In this document: piece after piece, positions 14,639 to 24,159 of the stretch
Layout of the letters: the number at the start of each line of letters is the position of its first letter
Numbering within the stretch: position 1 is the first letter of the stretch
Source of the DNA: Bacteroidota bacterium
Lineage (GTDB): Bacteria > Bacteroidota > Bacteroidia > Flavobacteriales > Flavobacteriaceae
Length of the DNA: 35,664 nucleotides
Direction: 5' to 3'
Assembly: GCA_029561105.1 (NCBI GenBank)
Contig: JAKQJQ010000051.1
Location: 1 to 35,664, forward strand
Notes under the pieces: generated by a model
Seen by the model: the letters and a program-made list of their open reading frames with translations, nothing else
What the model was told of the DNA's origin: nothing
The model's database searches: none
Position numbers and translations under genes: made by a program

Positions 14639-14729
14639 ATTTTAAATTATGAATTATAAATTATAAATGACCGATAGGGACGTTTGTAATAATTTAAAAT
14701 TTAAAATTCAACATTTAAAATTACAAAGG
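14639..14729. repeat. TTTAAAATT-word repeats between accB and accC
   Basis: Nearly pure A/T words on both sides of a short GC-containing core: ATTTTAAATTATGAATTATAAATTATAA before about 14670, and AATTTAAAATTTAAAATTCAACATTTAAAATT after about 14690. The two flanks are roughly inverted copies. The frame of accC is open through the block, but nothing about it looks coding. This is the third unrelated word family in the window, lying inside an operon. Confidence 0.7.
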
Positions 14730-16076
14730 ATGTTTAAAAAAATACTGATTGCAAACAGAGGGGAAATTGCACTTCGTGTGATCCGTACCTGTAGGGAAAT
14801 GGGAATCAAGACCGTGGCGGTTTATTCTACCGCTGATGCAGAAAGCCTCCATGTGAAATTTGCCGATGAAGCGGTTTGTATCGGACCTCCGCCTAGCAAC
14901 TTGTCGTACCTGAAAATGGCAAACATTATTGCAGCCGCCGAGATCACTAACGCCGATGCCATCCATCCCGGTTACGGTTTCCTCTCAGAGAATGCCAAAT
15001 TCTCCAAAATCTGCCAGGAGCACGGCATCAAATTTATCGGTGCGGCTCCCGAAATGATAGACAAAATGGGAGACAAAGCCACTGCCAAAGCCACTATGAA
15101 AGCAGCAGGCGTCCCTTGTGTTCCGGGTTCAGAGGGTATCCTTGAATCTTTTGACCAGGCCGCCAAAATCGCCAAAGATATGGGCTATCCCGTGATGCTT
15201 AAGGCAACAGCCGGCGGTGGAGGAAAAGGGATGCGTGCGGTATGGAAAGCAGAAGACCTGCTCAAAGCCTGGGAAAGCGCCCGTATGGAAGCTGGTGCAG
15301 CCTTTGGTAACGACGGCATGTACATGGAAAAACTCATCGAAGAGCCACGTCACATCGAAATTCAGGTGGTTGGAGATTCTTACGGAAAAGCCTGTCACCT
15401 TTCAGAAAGGGATTGTTCGGTACAACGCCGCCACCAGAAACTCACCGAAGAAACGCCATCGCCATTCATGACCGACGAATTGCGCAACAATATGGGACTC
15501 GCCGCCGTAAAAGCCGCCGAGTATATCAAATACGAAGGCGCCGGAACCGTCGAATTCCTTGTCGACAAACACCGCAACTTCTACTTCATGGAAATGAACA
15601 CGCGTATCCAGGTAGAACACCCCATTACAGAACAAGTGATTGACTACGATTTGATTCGCGAACAAATATTGGTCGCTGCCGGTGTGCCGATTTCAGGAAA
15701 AAACTACTTGCCACAATTGCACGCCATAGAATGTCGTATCAATGCCGAGGATCCGTATAATGATTTCCGCCCGTCACCAGGGAAGATCACCACGCTCCAC
15801 GCTCCAGGCGGACACGGTGTTCGTCTCGACACCCACGTTTACGCAGGGTACACGATTCCGCCAAATTACGATTCGATGATTGCCAAACTCATTACAACGG
15901 CGCAAACCCGCGAGGAAGCCATCAGCAAGATGAAACGTGCGTTGGATGAATTCGTAATCGAAGGGGTCAAAACCACGATCCCATTCCACAGGCAACTCAT
16001 GGACGATCCGCGCTACGTAGCCGGAGACTACACCACCGCCTTTATGGATACCTTCAAAATGAACGATCCCGAATAA
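14730..16076 (+). CDS. accC: Biotin carboxylase subunit of acetyl-CoA carboxylase
   Basis: A 448-residue ATP-grasp enzyme that carboxylates biotin on AccB using bicarbonate and ATP. The start [20 protein letters not shown] is the standard family opening and fixes the ATG at 14730; an earlier ATG in frame at 14667 would add residues encoded by repeat DNA. The glycine-rich loop [12 protein letters not shown] lies near residues 158-169, and [16 protein letters not shown] carries the catalytic Arg and metal-binding Glu region. Length is normal. A terminator follows directly after the stop. Confidence 0.96.
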   Translation: MFKKILIANRGEIALRVIRTCREMGIKTVAVYSTADAESLHVKFADEAVCIGPPPSNLSYLKMANIIAAAEITNADAIHPGYGFLSENAKFSKICQEHGIKFIGAAPEMIDKMGDKATAKATMKAAGVPCVPGSEGILESFDQAAKIAKDMGYPVMLKATAGGGGKGMRAVWKAEDLLKAWESARMEAGAAFGNDGMYMEKLIEEPRHIEIQVVGDSYGKACHLSERDCSVQRRHQKLTEETPSPFMTDELRNNMGLAAVKAAEYIKYEGAGTVEFLVDKHRNFYFMEMNTRIQVEHPITEQVIDYDLIREQILVAAGVPISGKNYLPQLHAIECRINAEDPYNDFRPSPGKITTLHAPGGHGVRLDTHVYAGYTIPPNYDSMIAKLITTAQTREEAISKMKRALDEFVIEGVKTTIPFHRQLMDDPRYVAGDYTTAFMDTFKMNDPE

Positions 16077-16106
16077 AAAAAGCCTCATGAAAATGAGGCT
16101 TTTTTG
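16077..16106. terminator. Bidirectional terminator between accC and the S9 peptidase
   Basis: AAAAAAGCCTCAT and ATGAGGCTTTTTT pair around a GAAA loop (stem about 16077-16088 with 16093-16104), with A and T runs outside, so it can act on both convergent genes. Confidence 0.88.
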
Positions 16107-16130
16107 TTTTATCTAATTGCGTTTTCTGAT

Positions 16131-18035
16131 TTATAAGGTTTCTTTGAGCCATTTGAAGAACTCGCCTTGCCAGATCTGCGCATTTTGCGGTTTGAGTACC
16201 CAGTGGTTTTCATCAGGAAAATACACCAAACGGCTTTTGATGCCGCGTAATTGCGCCGCCTGGAAGGCTTCCTGCGCTTGGCCGATGGGTACCCTGAAAT
16301 CATTGCCGCCCTGGATAATCAAAATGGGTGCATTCCATTTGTCTACATTGTTGATCGGGTTGAATTCATTGTAGGCCTTTTGCGCCGCCACATTGCCTTT
16401 ATCCCAGTAAGGTCCGCCGTGATCCCAGTTGTTGAAGAATACTTCCTCGGTGGTTCCATACATACTTTGTAGGTTAAATACGCCATCATGCGAGATAAAG
16501 GTCTTGAAGCGATTGTTGTGGATGCCGGCGAGGTAATAAACAGAATAGCCGCCAAAACTTGGCCCCACACAACCCAAGCGCGACTTGTCCACATAACTTT
16601 CTTTAGATACCTCGTCGATTGCTGAGAGGTAATCGCGCATTACTTGTCCGCCCCAATCTTTGCTGATATCTTCATTCCACTTCACTCCGTGTCCCGCCAT
16701 TCCGCGTCGGTTGGGCGCTACGACAATGTAGCCTTGAGCAGCCATCAATTGAAAATTCCATCTGAAAGAATACATCTGTGTGAGTGGCGATTGTGGCCCG
16801 CCTTGGCAATACAACAGGGTTGGATACTTTTTCGAAGGGTCGAAATTGGGCGGCAAAATCACCCAAACGAGCATTTTCTTACCATCAGTGGTGGTCACGT
16901 AACGGCGTTCGGTTTTGCTCAATGCCAGTGAATTATAGGTGTCGCTGTTGATATTGGTGATTTGTTTGAAAGTGTTTTTCTTCAAATCGTAAGTGTAGAT
17001 TTCAGGCGCGCGGTTCATATCGTTACGCGTGACAATGGCGTTATCGCCAGAAAATCCAAAGATATCGGTCACGTCAAATTCGCCTTTGGTGACCTGACGT
17101 ACTGTAATGGCAATTTTGGTCAGTCCCGGAAAATTAACTTCAAAAAGTTGTTTGGTCCCGTCGACTGCGGCGGTGAAGAAAACCTTTTTACCGTCGGGGC
17201 TCCATTTGAAATGCTCTACGGTTCCGTCCCAGTTGGCGGTAAGGTTCATTTTCATGCCTTTAAAATCCACGATGATGTCATTCTTGTCGGCTTCATAACC
17301 ATCGCGTTTCATCTGCAACCAGCTTAGGTTTCCGGTAGGGGAAAACTGCGGTGACATGTCGTAGCCCGCATTGCCTTCGGTGCGATTGCGGGTTTGTTTG
17401 GTTTCGAGGTTGTACTCGTAGATATTGGTATCGGTAGAAATCGCATAAGCGGTTCCCGATTTTTTCTTGCAGACATACAAGATGCTTTGGCTGTCGGGAG
17501 ACCAGATGTAATCCTCGTCGCCGCCAAACGGTTTCTGCGGACTGTCGAATGGTTCGTCTTTCATGAGGTCGATTCCCTTCGCGCCGGCGGTGTTTTCCTT
17601 GTAAAAAACATGGTTGTATTTGCCCTCGTTCCATTTGTCCCAATGGCGATAGTCAAGTGCGTTGTAGATTTGCACAGTCGATTTATCGAGATTTGGGTAG
17701 TAATCCTTGCCCAAAACCTTTTCGAGTTTGACTTCCTCGTGGTAAACGGTATATTTCCCGTTGGGCGATACATTCTTGTCGGCGACGATTGCTTTGCTAT
17801 CCTTGACTTCGGTTGCATTGCCTCCGTTTACCGGAATGGTATAATATTTTGAATTGGTTTTGTTTTCTTCAATAGAAGGTGTCGCCACTTTGTAGACGAT
17901 GTTTTTTCCGTCTTTTGAGATTGCCAAGACGGTGACTCTTCCGAGTTTCCACAACAGTTCGGGCGACATGAGATTTTGTGCCATAGCATTCACGCTGATC
18001 AGGATTAAGATTGCAAACAGGTTTTTTTTATTCAT
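16131..18035 (-). CDS. Exported S9-family peptidase (prolyl oligopeptidase type)
   Basis: A 634-residue serine peptidase with a signal peptide (MNKKNLFAILILISVNAMA, cleavage before QN). The first 370 residues form a beta-propeller with repeated WSPDSQ/WSPDGKK-like blades, the last 260 an alpha/beta hydrolase. The triad is Ser493 in GPSFGGYS, Asp579 in GGNDFRVP and His611 in ENHWVL. Members release dipeptides or acylated residues from short peptides in the periplasm. An ATG six bases earlier is also possible; the one at 18035 gives the cleaner signal peptide. TACTTTTA at 18080-18087 on the - strand is one mismatch from the -7 consensus and may be the promoter. The gene stands alone between terminators. 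Confidence 0.93.
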   Translation of the reverse strand: MNKKNLFAILILISVNAMAQNLMSPELLWKLGRVTVLAISKDGKNIVYKVATPSIEENKTNSKYYTIPVNGGNATEVKDSKAIVADKNVSPNGKYTVYHEEVKLEKVLGKDYYPNLDKSTVQIYNALDYRHWDKWNEGKYNHVFYKENTAGAKGIDLMKDEPFDSPQKPFGGDEDYIWSPDSQSILYVCKKKSGTAYAISTDTNIYEYNLETKQTRNRTEGNAGYDMSPQFSPTGNLSWLQMKRDGYEADKNDIIVDFKGMKMNLTANWDGTVEHFKWSPDGKKVFFTAAVDGTKQLFEVNFPGLTKIAITVRQVTKGEFDVTDIFGFSGDNAIVTRNDMNRAPEIYTYDLKKNTFKQITNINSDTYNSLALSKTERRYVTTTDGKKMLVWVILPPNFDPSKKYPTLLYCQGGPQSPLTQMYSFRWNFQLMAAQGYIVVAPNRRGMAGHGVKWNEDISKDWGGQVMRDYLSAIDEVSKESYVDKSRLGCVGPSFGGYSVYYLAGIHNNRFKTFISHDGVFNLQSMYGTTEEVFFNNWDHGGPYWDKGNVAAQKAYNEFNPINNVDKWNAPILIIQGGNDFRVPIGQAQEAFQAAQLRGIKSRLVYFPDENHWVLKPQNAQIWQGEFFKWLKETL

Positions 18036-18102
18036 GGTCATTGATTTTAACAGGGATTCGAATGGTTTTCAAGGAGGCCTAAAAGTAAACATTTTTTCAA
18101 AA

Positions 18103-18133
18103 AAAAAGCTACCCCGATTAGAGGTAGCTTTTT
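18103..18133 (-). terminator. Terminator after the T9SS metalloprotease gene
   Basis: AAAAAGCTACC (18103-18113) and GGTAGCTTTTT (18123-18133) form a perfect 11-bp stem with a 9-base loop; on the - strand it is followed by a long T run. It lies 18 bases after the metalloprotease stop. Confidence 0.88.
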
Positions 18134-18150
18134 ACAGTTTGTTACAAAAT

Positions 18151-21100
18151 TTACTGTTTGATGAAATGCTTCACAACCGTTTGGCCTTTAGAAGTAAGTT
18201 CAATCAGGTAAGTGCCGGCTTGGATTTGCGAAACCGGAATCATTCCATTGTCTACTTTTCCTTGTGCCATTTGCTGACCCAAGATGCTGTAAATCTTATA
18301 GGTTGCCTCGTCGGTGCCAGAAACGTTCAACATTGCTCCATTAACCGGATTCGGGTAAAGGCTGATGTCTAAAGATGCCATTTCATTTTCTGTTTCTCTG
18401 GCCGTTGACACAATGTTTACGGTGTAATCTTCAACTTGTCCGTAAGAGAATGCCTCACAAGCGGTTGGCACTGCGTTGTATTTCATTGAAACGCGCATTC
18501 TGGTTGCACCCAATGACGCGGTTGCCGGAATGGTAATGCTACCGGTAACTGGAGTAGTTTTAGAGGCTGTTTTGGTCCAAACCGTTTCTCCTGCATCGGC
18601 AAAGTCGCCATCTTGGTTGTAGTCAATGAATACGGCGTAACCTTCGTTGTAAGTAGTGGCTGTCCAGGATGGCGTGATGGTAATCGTGTAAGCCGAACCA
18701 CGCGTGGCACTAGTGGACAAGGCCGTAAAATTCTCGTATCCGGCGGTTCCCGTAGTAGTGTTGTTGATGGTTCCAAAAACCACCTTTCCTATTTTCTCAT
18801 CAGCAGTGCTGTTGCCTTGCGAAGTACAATAAGTGACAGTTGCAGAAGTCGTGGTAACGTTTACGGTGTTGCTTGCAGCAGATGCGTTTGCAGCAGCATC
18901 TTTTGCAATGACATAAAACGAATATGCGGTAGCAGCAGTAAGTCCGGTAACGGCATAAGTAGTACTTGCGGTATTTGCCCTGAAAACACCATTTTGGTAT
19001 ACGTCATAACCGGTAACACCCACGTTATCAGTCGAAGCGGTCCAGGATAGATTGGTTGTAGACGAGGTGGTTCCCGAGGCTGCCAAACTCGTTGGAGCAG
19101 TAGGCGCGGTTGTATCCGGAGTGCCGGCTACAATATTTACAGTATAATCTTCTACTTGTCCGTAAGAAAAAGTCTCACAAGCAGTAGGAATCGCATTGTA
19201 TTTCATAGAGACACGCATTCTTGTTGCACCCAAAGTGGCAGTGGCAGGAACCGTGAATGATCCGGTAGCCGGAGTAGTGGTAGCTGCAGTTTTGGTCCAA
19301 ACGGTTTCGCCTGCATCAGCAAAATCCCCATCCTGGTTGTAGTCGATGAATACGGCGTAACCTTCTGCATAGGTGGTTGCAGTCCAAGACGGAGTAACCG
19401 TTATGGTGGCCGAGGCACTTCTGGTTAGATTGGTTGACTGTGCAGTGAAATCCTCGTAACCAGCCGTTCCGGTAGAAGTGTTGTTGATGGTTCCCAAAAC
19501 CACTTTGCCGATTTTTTCATCGGCAGTACTGTTTCCTTGCGACGCGCAATAAGAAATAGTTACTGCTGTTGTCGTCACGTTTACGGTATTGCTGGCAGTC
19601 GAAGCATTTCCTGCCGAGTCTTTCGCAATGACATAAAAGGTGTAAGCGGTAGAAGCAGTCAAACCGGTCACGGCGTAAGTTGTAGCGGCGGTATTGGCTT
19701 TGAATACACCATTTTGGTATACGTCATAACCGGTAACGCCCACATTGTCTGTTGAAGCTGTCCACGATAAATTGGTAGTGGTCGCGGTAGTTCCCGAAGC
19801 GGCAAGAGCAGTAGGTGCAGAAGGCGCAGTTGTGTCAACAACTGGTGCCAATGTAGTAACGTTTATCGTGTTACTTGCAGCCGAAGAGTTTCCTGCAGCA
19901 TCTCTTGCGATTACGTAAAAAGTGTAAGCAGTAGAAGCGGCCAGCCCGGTCACTGCATAGGTAGTCGAGGCCGTGTTGGCTTTGAACACGCCATTTTGGT
20001 ATACATCATATCCGGTTACGCCCACATTGTCGGTAGACGCGGTCCAGGATAAGTTGGTAGCAGTTTGTGTAGTTCCTGCAGCAGCCAGCGCTGTTGGGGC
20101 AGATGGCGCAACGGTATCGGTGCTTCCGGCAGTAATCGTAAAATTGGTGTTAGAAACGTCAAAGAAAATATGGTTGGTTCCTTTAACCATGATGCGGTTG
20201 GTGGTTCCCGGAGTATTGGGGATCGTTACGGCTTGCGTTCCGTCGTTTGGAGTAGCCGCCAACAAAGTAGACCAAGTTGTTCCGCCGTTGGTAGAAATTA
20301 GAATGTCTACGTTGGCGCAGTTTACGTTGTTTGCTGTGGTTCCGGCCACGTTCCAGGTGATGGTCTGAGAAGAACCGCCTGCATATGAAACTGCAGTATT
20401 GGGTACAGTTACTGCAAAAGGTCCCGCTGTAGCGTTTACCGTTACAATCATATCGTCGCTGTTGTTTCCTGAGCCGCCGGCGCGGTTGTCGCGAACGGTA
20501 AATCTAAAGTTCATGCTGCGCGCGACAGACGGTAAAGCCTCAACAGTTACTTCTGATCCTGCCGTTGTTGTGGCGCCGGTCAAAACCGAAGCCATTCTGG
20601 GGAAATACCTGGTAGGCGTTGTCACCGGAGTATAAGACCTGAAGTTTACACCGCTCGTTTTAGTGGCATTCGGAGCAGTCGCATTAGACTGTGAATCCAT
20701 TTGTTCCCAGTTGTAGGTTAGCGCGTCACCATTGGCGTCGGTGGCTGTTCCGGTAAGCATGAAAGGAGTGCTTTTTGGGATGGTGTAATCCAAACCTGCG
20801 GCAGCCGTCGGGATAGAATTGCCTGTTGCGGTATTTACCGAGCAGGTTTTTGCCTTGATATTGTTGGTGATTTGTTGGATGCTGACTGCATGGAAATACG
20901 CGTCAGAATGCGGCTGTACATCCACAGAAGTAATACCTGCATACCCCATAATGGTAGATCCGCTTCCAGGTTCCATCTGAACACCGGTACCTTCGTTGCT
21001 GTGTGTAAAAGTGTGGTTTCCGCCAAACTGATGGCCCATTTCGTGCGCCACATAATCGATATCGAAATTGTCTCCTGAAGGAATATTATCACCAGGCGAC

Positions 21101-22086
21101 GTAAATCCGCTTCCTTTCCCCAACGGAACCGAAGCCGTTGGATTGGTACAGATACAACCAATGCAACCCGCGTTTCCGCCGCCACCCGAAGCGCCAAATA
21201 AATGCCCGATGTCGTAGTTCGCGTTACCAATATTGTTGGTCAGTGTCGTTTGTAATTCCTGGTTCCAGGCGCCGCCCGATCCGGTTGCTGCGGCAGAATA
21301 CGGGTCGGTAGAAGCGCTGGTGTAGATTACGGTGTCGGTATTGGCAATCAAAACCATGCGCGCCGAGAAATCTTTTTCAAAAACACCATTGACACGCGTC
21401 ATCGTATTGTTGATCGCAGCCAAAGCCAAAGCCTTAGTTCCGCCAAAATAAGCGGTGTATTCACCCGTTACCGACATCGCAAGACGGAAAGTACGTAACA
21501 ACGCATCATCAGCATTCGGGCGTGCAGCAGAAACGCCAGATTCTTCTTGTGCCTGGTCAATCACACGGCATTCAAAACGGTTCATTGTGGCCATTTTATC
21601 CGATTTACGGTACACGGCGTAAGAACTCCTGTCGGTGGTGTAAGGCTCAATAAACACAGCCGATTGGTCTGACTTGATCACCATACTCTGGAAACCAAGC
21701 GGCGATATGCTGAAATAGATCGTAGAAGCCTGATTGTCAATCCCTTGACCCATGTAAGATTTGATGTCTGGATACCTTGCTGCTAGTTCGGGCGCCATAT
21801 TGGAGGATTCCTTCACGCGGAAGCTTTCAAGCTGGCCGTTCTCGTTGGGAAAAGTAACCACGATTCCGCTGCGGTTTGATGCAAAACGGCTGGGTGCCGT
21901 TCTCAAATTTTGTTTGAGTTGGTTCACGTCAAGCGAAAATAAACGCGGATTGAGAATGTTTTCTTTGTTGGCAACCGTTACCGCTTCTGGGTTTTTCACG
22001 GTCGACTTCCATAGTGTTCTTCCTGTTTGGGCAAAGGAAAAACTAGTGATTGCAAGCAGTGCAATCGAAAGTAATTTGTTTTTCAT
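18151..22086 (-). CDS. Secreted reprolysin-like metalloprotease with FN3, GEVED and T9SS sorting domains
   Basis: A 1311-residue secreted zinc protease. In order it has a signal peptide (1-19), a propeptide region to about 190, a metzincin catalytic domain with HEMGHQFGGNH (about 348-358) and Met-turn STIMGY (Met380), a region to about 655 with PKD-like and other beta domains, an FN3 domain (from 660), a second FN3 (754), a GEVED domain (845-985), a third FN3 (994), a second GEVED (1085-1227) and a type A T9SS sorting domain from about 1238 (YPNPVNG ... AGTYLIELTSKGQTVVKHFIKQ). The FN3+GEVED pair is a 240-residue tandem duplication. The start at 22086 gives a clean signal peptide, though an in-frame ATG lies 39 bases earlier. 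The type IX system should carry it across the outer membrane, with cleavage of the C-terminal domain, to digest proteins outside the cell. Confidence 0.94.
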   Translation of the reverse strand: MKNKLLSIALLAITSFSFAQTGRTLWKSTVKNPEAVTVANKENILNPRLFSLDVNQLKQNLRTAPSRFASNRSGIVVTFPNENGQLESFRVKESSNMAPELAARYPDIKSYMGQGIDNQASTIYFSISPLGFQSMVIKSDQSAVFIEPYTTDRSSYAVYRKSDKMATMNRFECRVIDQAQEESGVSAARPNADDALLRTFRLAMSVTGEYTAYFGGTKALALAAINNTMTRVNGVFEKDFSARMVLIANTDTVIYTSASTDPYSAAATGSGGAWNQELQTTLTNNIGNANYDIGHLFGASGGGGNAGCIGCICTNPTASVPLGKGSGFTSPGDNIPSGDNFDIDYVAHEMGHQFGGNHTFTHSNEGTGVQMEPGSGSTIMGYAGITSVDVQPHSDAYFHAVSIQQITNNIKAKTCSVNTATGNSIPTAAAGLDYTIPKSTPFMLTGTATDANGDALTYNWEQMDSQSNATAPNATKTSGVNFRSYTPVTTPTRYFPRMASVLTGATTTAGSEVTVEALPSVARSMNFRFTVRDNRAGGSGNNSDDMIVTVNATAGPFAVTVPNTAVSYAGGSSQTITWNVAGTTANNVNCANVDILISTNGGTTWSTLLAATPNDGTQAVTIPNTPGTTNRIMVKGTNHIFFDVSNTNFTITAGSTDTVAPSAPTALAAAGTTQTATNLSWTASTDNVGVTGYDVYQNGVFKANTASTTYAVTGLAASTAYTFYVIARDAAGNSSAASNTINVTTLAPVVDTTAPSAPTALAASGTTATTTNLSWTASTDNVGVTGYDVYQNGVFKANTAATTYAVTGLTASTAYTFYVIAKDSAGNASTASNTVNVTTTAVTISYCASQGNSTADEKIGKVVLGTINNTSTGTAGYEDFTAQSTNLTRSASATITVTPSWTATTYAEGYAVFIDYNQDGDFADAGETVWTKTAATTTPATGSFTVPATATLGATRMRVSMKYNAIPTACETFSYGQVEDYTVNIVAGTPDTTAPTAPTSLAASGTTSSTTNLSWTASTDNVGVTGYDVYQNGVFRANTASTTYAVTGLTAATAYSFYVIAKDAAANASAASNTVNVTTTSATVTYCTSQGNSTADEKIGKVVFGTINNTTTGTAGYENFTALSTSATRGSAYTITITPSWTATTYNEGYAVFIDYNQDGDFADAGETVWTKTASKTTPVTGSITIPATASLGATRMRVSMKYNAVPTACEAFSYGQVEDYTVNIVSTARETENEMASLDISLYPNPVNGAMLNVSGTDEATYKIYSILGQQMAQGKVDNGMIPVSQIQAGTYLIELTSKGQTVVKHFIKQ
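18388..19827 (-). repeat. 720-base tandem duplication (FN3+GEVED unit) inside the metalloprotease gene
   Basis: Bases 18388-19107 and 19108-19827 align with a constant offset of 720 bases and no indels seen by eye. For example the segment at 18410 (ACAATGTTTACGGTGTAATC) and that at 19130 are near identical, as are 18991-19020 and 19711-19740. The copies have drifted mainly at third positions. A third FN3 copy alone lies about 282 bases further along (around 19830-20110). Confidence 0.88.
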
Positions 22087-22316
22087 GATTTGGTGTAAAT
22101 GGGTTAGGTTAAAATTAGCGGTCAAACATAAAATTAATTTTAACCGTTAATCAACAGTTTCCATAAATTAATTAACAAATCGACAAACTACATCGATTAA
22201 ATTTGAAAGATGCGCAAGTATAAACTAAAAATAGTAAGATTATCTTATTTAAATAAAATGACTTTTCTTACGTTTTACCTACTCCAAAAAAAGTTATTTT
22301 TATCAAAAATTTTCGG

Positions 22317-23429
22317 ATGAATCTAAGTTACTGGGAACTTAACAGTTGGTTTTCAAAAGTCGACTATACGATTGTAGGCAGCGGTATTGTTGGGCTACAC
22401 GCGGCTTTACGCTTGCGCGAACGGTTTCCTGACAGCAAAATTCTTGTGATTGAAAAAGGCATGTTGCCGCAAGGCGCGAGTACAAAAAACGCTGGTTTTG
22501 CGTGCTTTGGGAGTCTTTCGGAAATTGTCGATGACCTTAAAATCCATTCGGAGGAAGAGGTGCTCGCGCTGATTCAAAAACGCTGGCGCGGATTGCAATT
22601 GCTGCGCAAAAGGCTTGGTGATGCCACGATTGATTTTCGCCCGTATGGCGGCTATGAGCTCTTTCTTAACGAGGATTCCAGCAGCTATAACGAATGCACG
22701 GCCAAATTGCCTTTCATCAACGAAATCCTCAGGCCGCTTTTCAAAGCCGATGTTTTTGCCAAAGAAGTCGACCGTTTTGGGTTCAAAGGCATCCATGACT
22801 ATGTCGTCTTCAATCCGTTTGAGGCGCAGATCGACACCGGTTTGATGATGCAAGCCTTGCTCAAAGAAGCCGTTGTTCAAAACATTCTGATTCTCAACCA
22901 GCAAACAGTTAGCGCGTTTGCTGAAAATACCGACGGGGTTTCTGTTGCGCTCGATGATTTCAGTTTCAAGACCAAAAAGCTCTTATTTGCTACCAACGGT
23001 TTTGCGTCCGAATTGACAAATGGGTCGGTGAAACCAGCACGCGCCCAAGTTTTAATAACAGCGCCCATACCCAATCTCGACATCAAAGGAACCTTTCATC
23101 TCGATCAAGGGTATTACTATTTTAGGAATATTGACAACCGAATCCTGCTTGGCGGAGGCCGCAACCTTGATTTTGAAGCGGAAACCACGACGCAATTCGG
23201 CCAGACCGAAATCATCCAGAAAAGGCTCGAAGATTTACTGAAAACAGTAATTTTACCCGATACCGAATACACCATTGCGCACCGTTGGAGCGGCATCATG
23301 GGAATCGGTTCTAGCAAAACGCCGATCGTGTCGCAATTGTCCGAGCATGTGTTTTGCGGTGTAAGGCTCGGCGGCATGGGCGTTGCAATAGGGAGTTTAA
23401 TAGGAACCGAACTGGCAGAACTGATATGA
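22317..23429 (+). CDS. FAD-dependent oxidoreductase of the DAO (glycine/D-amino-acid oxidase) family
   Basis: A 370-residue protein with an FAD-binding fold near the N-terminus (VGSGIVGLHAALRL, GxGxxG at about 21-26; then VIEKGMLPQGASTKNAGFACFG, the STxNAG motif of DAO-family enzymes). The C-terminal part has HRWSGIMGIGSSKTPIV and LGGMGVAIG, the second FAD-contact region. Family members oxidise secondary or primary amines; the substrate here is unknown. Its stop overlaps the start of mtgA (ATGA), so the two are cotranslated, a pairing with no clear functional link. TAAATTTG at 22198-22205 is the only good -7 match in the 230-base upstream gap and would leave a leader of about 105 bases. Confidence 0.86.
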   Translation: MNLSYWELNSWFSKVDYTIVGSGIVGLHAALRLRERFPDSKILVIEKGMLPQGASTKNAGFACFGSLSEIVDDLKIHSEEEVLALIQKRWRGLQLLRKRLGDATIDFRPYGGYELFLNEDSSSYNECTAKLPFINEILRPLFKADVFAKEVDRFGFKGIHDYVVFNPFEAQIDTGLMMQALLKEAVVQNILILNQQTVSAFAENTDGVSVALDDFSFKTKKLLFATNGFASELTNGSVKPARAQVLITAPIPNLDIKGTFHLDQGYYYFRNIDNRILLGGGRNLDFEAETTTQFGQTEIIQKRLEDLLKTVILPDTEYTIAHRWSGIMGIGSSKTPIVSQLSEHVFCGVRLGGMGVAIGSLIGTELAELI

Positions 23430-24112
23430 AAAAAAGAATACAAAAAATATGGCGCTGGATTAAGAAGGCGATGCTTTGGTTTTTAGCAGTGTCTGTTGTA
23501 TTGGTGATCTTCTTCAAATGGGTGCCAATCCCCTGGACACCGCTCATGGCGACCCGTGCGGTTGAAAATGCCATAGATGGCAACGACATGGTATGCAGCC
23601 ACGACTGGGTTCCGCTCGAGGAAATTTCACCCAACTTGCAGAAAGCGGTGATAGCCAGCGAAGACGCCAATTTCCTAACGCACTACGGCTTCGATTTCGA
23701 TGCCATCCAAAAAGCGATGAAGAGCAATGAGAAAGGCCGCAAATTGCGCGGCGGCAGCACCATTTCGCAGCAAACCGCCAAGAACGTATTCCTGTGGCAG
23801 GGCAGAAGTTACCTCCGTAAAGGACTCGAGGCGTATTTTACGGTGCTCATTGAACTCATCTGGGGCAAGGAGCGCATTATGGAAGTCTATCTCAATAGTA
23901 TTGAAATGGGCGATGGCGTTTATGGCGCACAAGAAGCGTCGCGTTATTGGTACCGTAAGGACGCCGTGAATCTTACCAAAATGGAGGCGGCCGGGATTGC
24001 AGCCATCTTGCCCAATCCAAGGAAGTTTACGGCAACCAACTCTTCGGCAAAAATCAATCGCAAGAAAAGCCGCATCATTCACGGAATACAGGCGGTTAAG
24101 CTCGACTACTGA
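23426..24112 (+). CDS. mtgA: Monofunctional biosynthetic peptidoglycan transglycosylase
   Basis: A 228-residue GT51 enzyme that polymerises lipid II into glycan strands at the outer face of the inner membrane. One membrane anchor lies at about residues 14-31. The catalytic Glu79 is in AVIASEDANFLTHYGFD, and GGSTISQQTAKNVFL with KERIMEVYLNSIEMGDGVYG completes the GT51 motif set. No transpeptidase domain follows, which makes it monofunctional. The ATG at 23426 overlaps the previous stop; the frame is open upstream, but there it runs antisense-like in another frame of the oxidoreductase gene. A terminator follows the stop. Confidence 0.95.
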   Translation: MKKRIQKIWRWIKKAMLWFLAVSVVLVIFFKWVPIPWTPLMATRAVENAIDGNDMVCSHDWVPLEEISPNLQKAVIASEDANFLTHYGFDFDAIQKAMKSNEKGRKLRGGSTISQQTAKNVFLWQGRSYLRKGLEAYFTVLIELIWGKERIMEVYLNSIEMGDGVYGAQEASRYWYRKDAVNLTKMEAAGIAAILPNPRKFTATNSSAKINRKKSRIIHGIQAVKLDY

Positions 24113-24116
24113 AAAC

Positions 24117-24146
24117 AAAAAAGCCTTCAATCAGGAGGCTTTTTTT
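24117..24146. terminator. Terminator between mtgA and the DoxX-like gene
   Basis: AAAAAAGCCT (24117-24126) pairs with AGGCTTTTTT (24136-24145) with a 9-base loop and flanking A/T runs, between convergent genes. Confidence 0.85.
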
Positions 24147-24159
24147 GGGACTAAAACCA

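Noticed and set aside
14667-14729. N-terminal extension of AccC
   Set aside because: It is encoded by AT repeats; the family starts at the [12 protein letters not shown] segment.
19973-20368. Open frames on the + strand opposite the metalloprotease
   Set aside because: Codon-biased Thr/Ala-rich antisense DNA leaves long open frames; no start signals or recognisable domains.
22087-22316. Promoter pair between the metalloprotease and the DAO-family gene
   Set aside because: The 230-base AT-rich gap has only one exact -7 match (22198-22205, +) without a spaced TTG and none on the - strand, so no firm promoter is reported.
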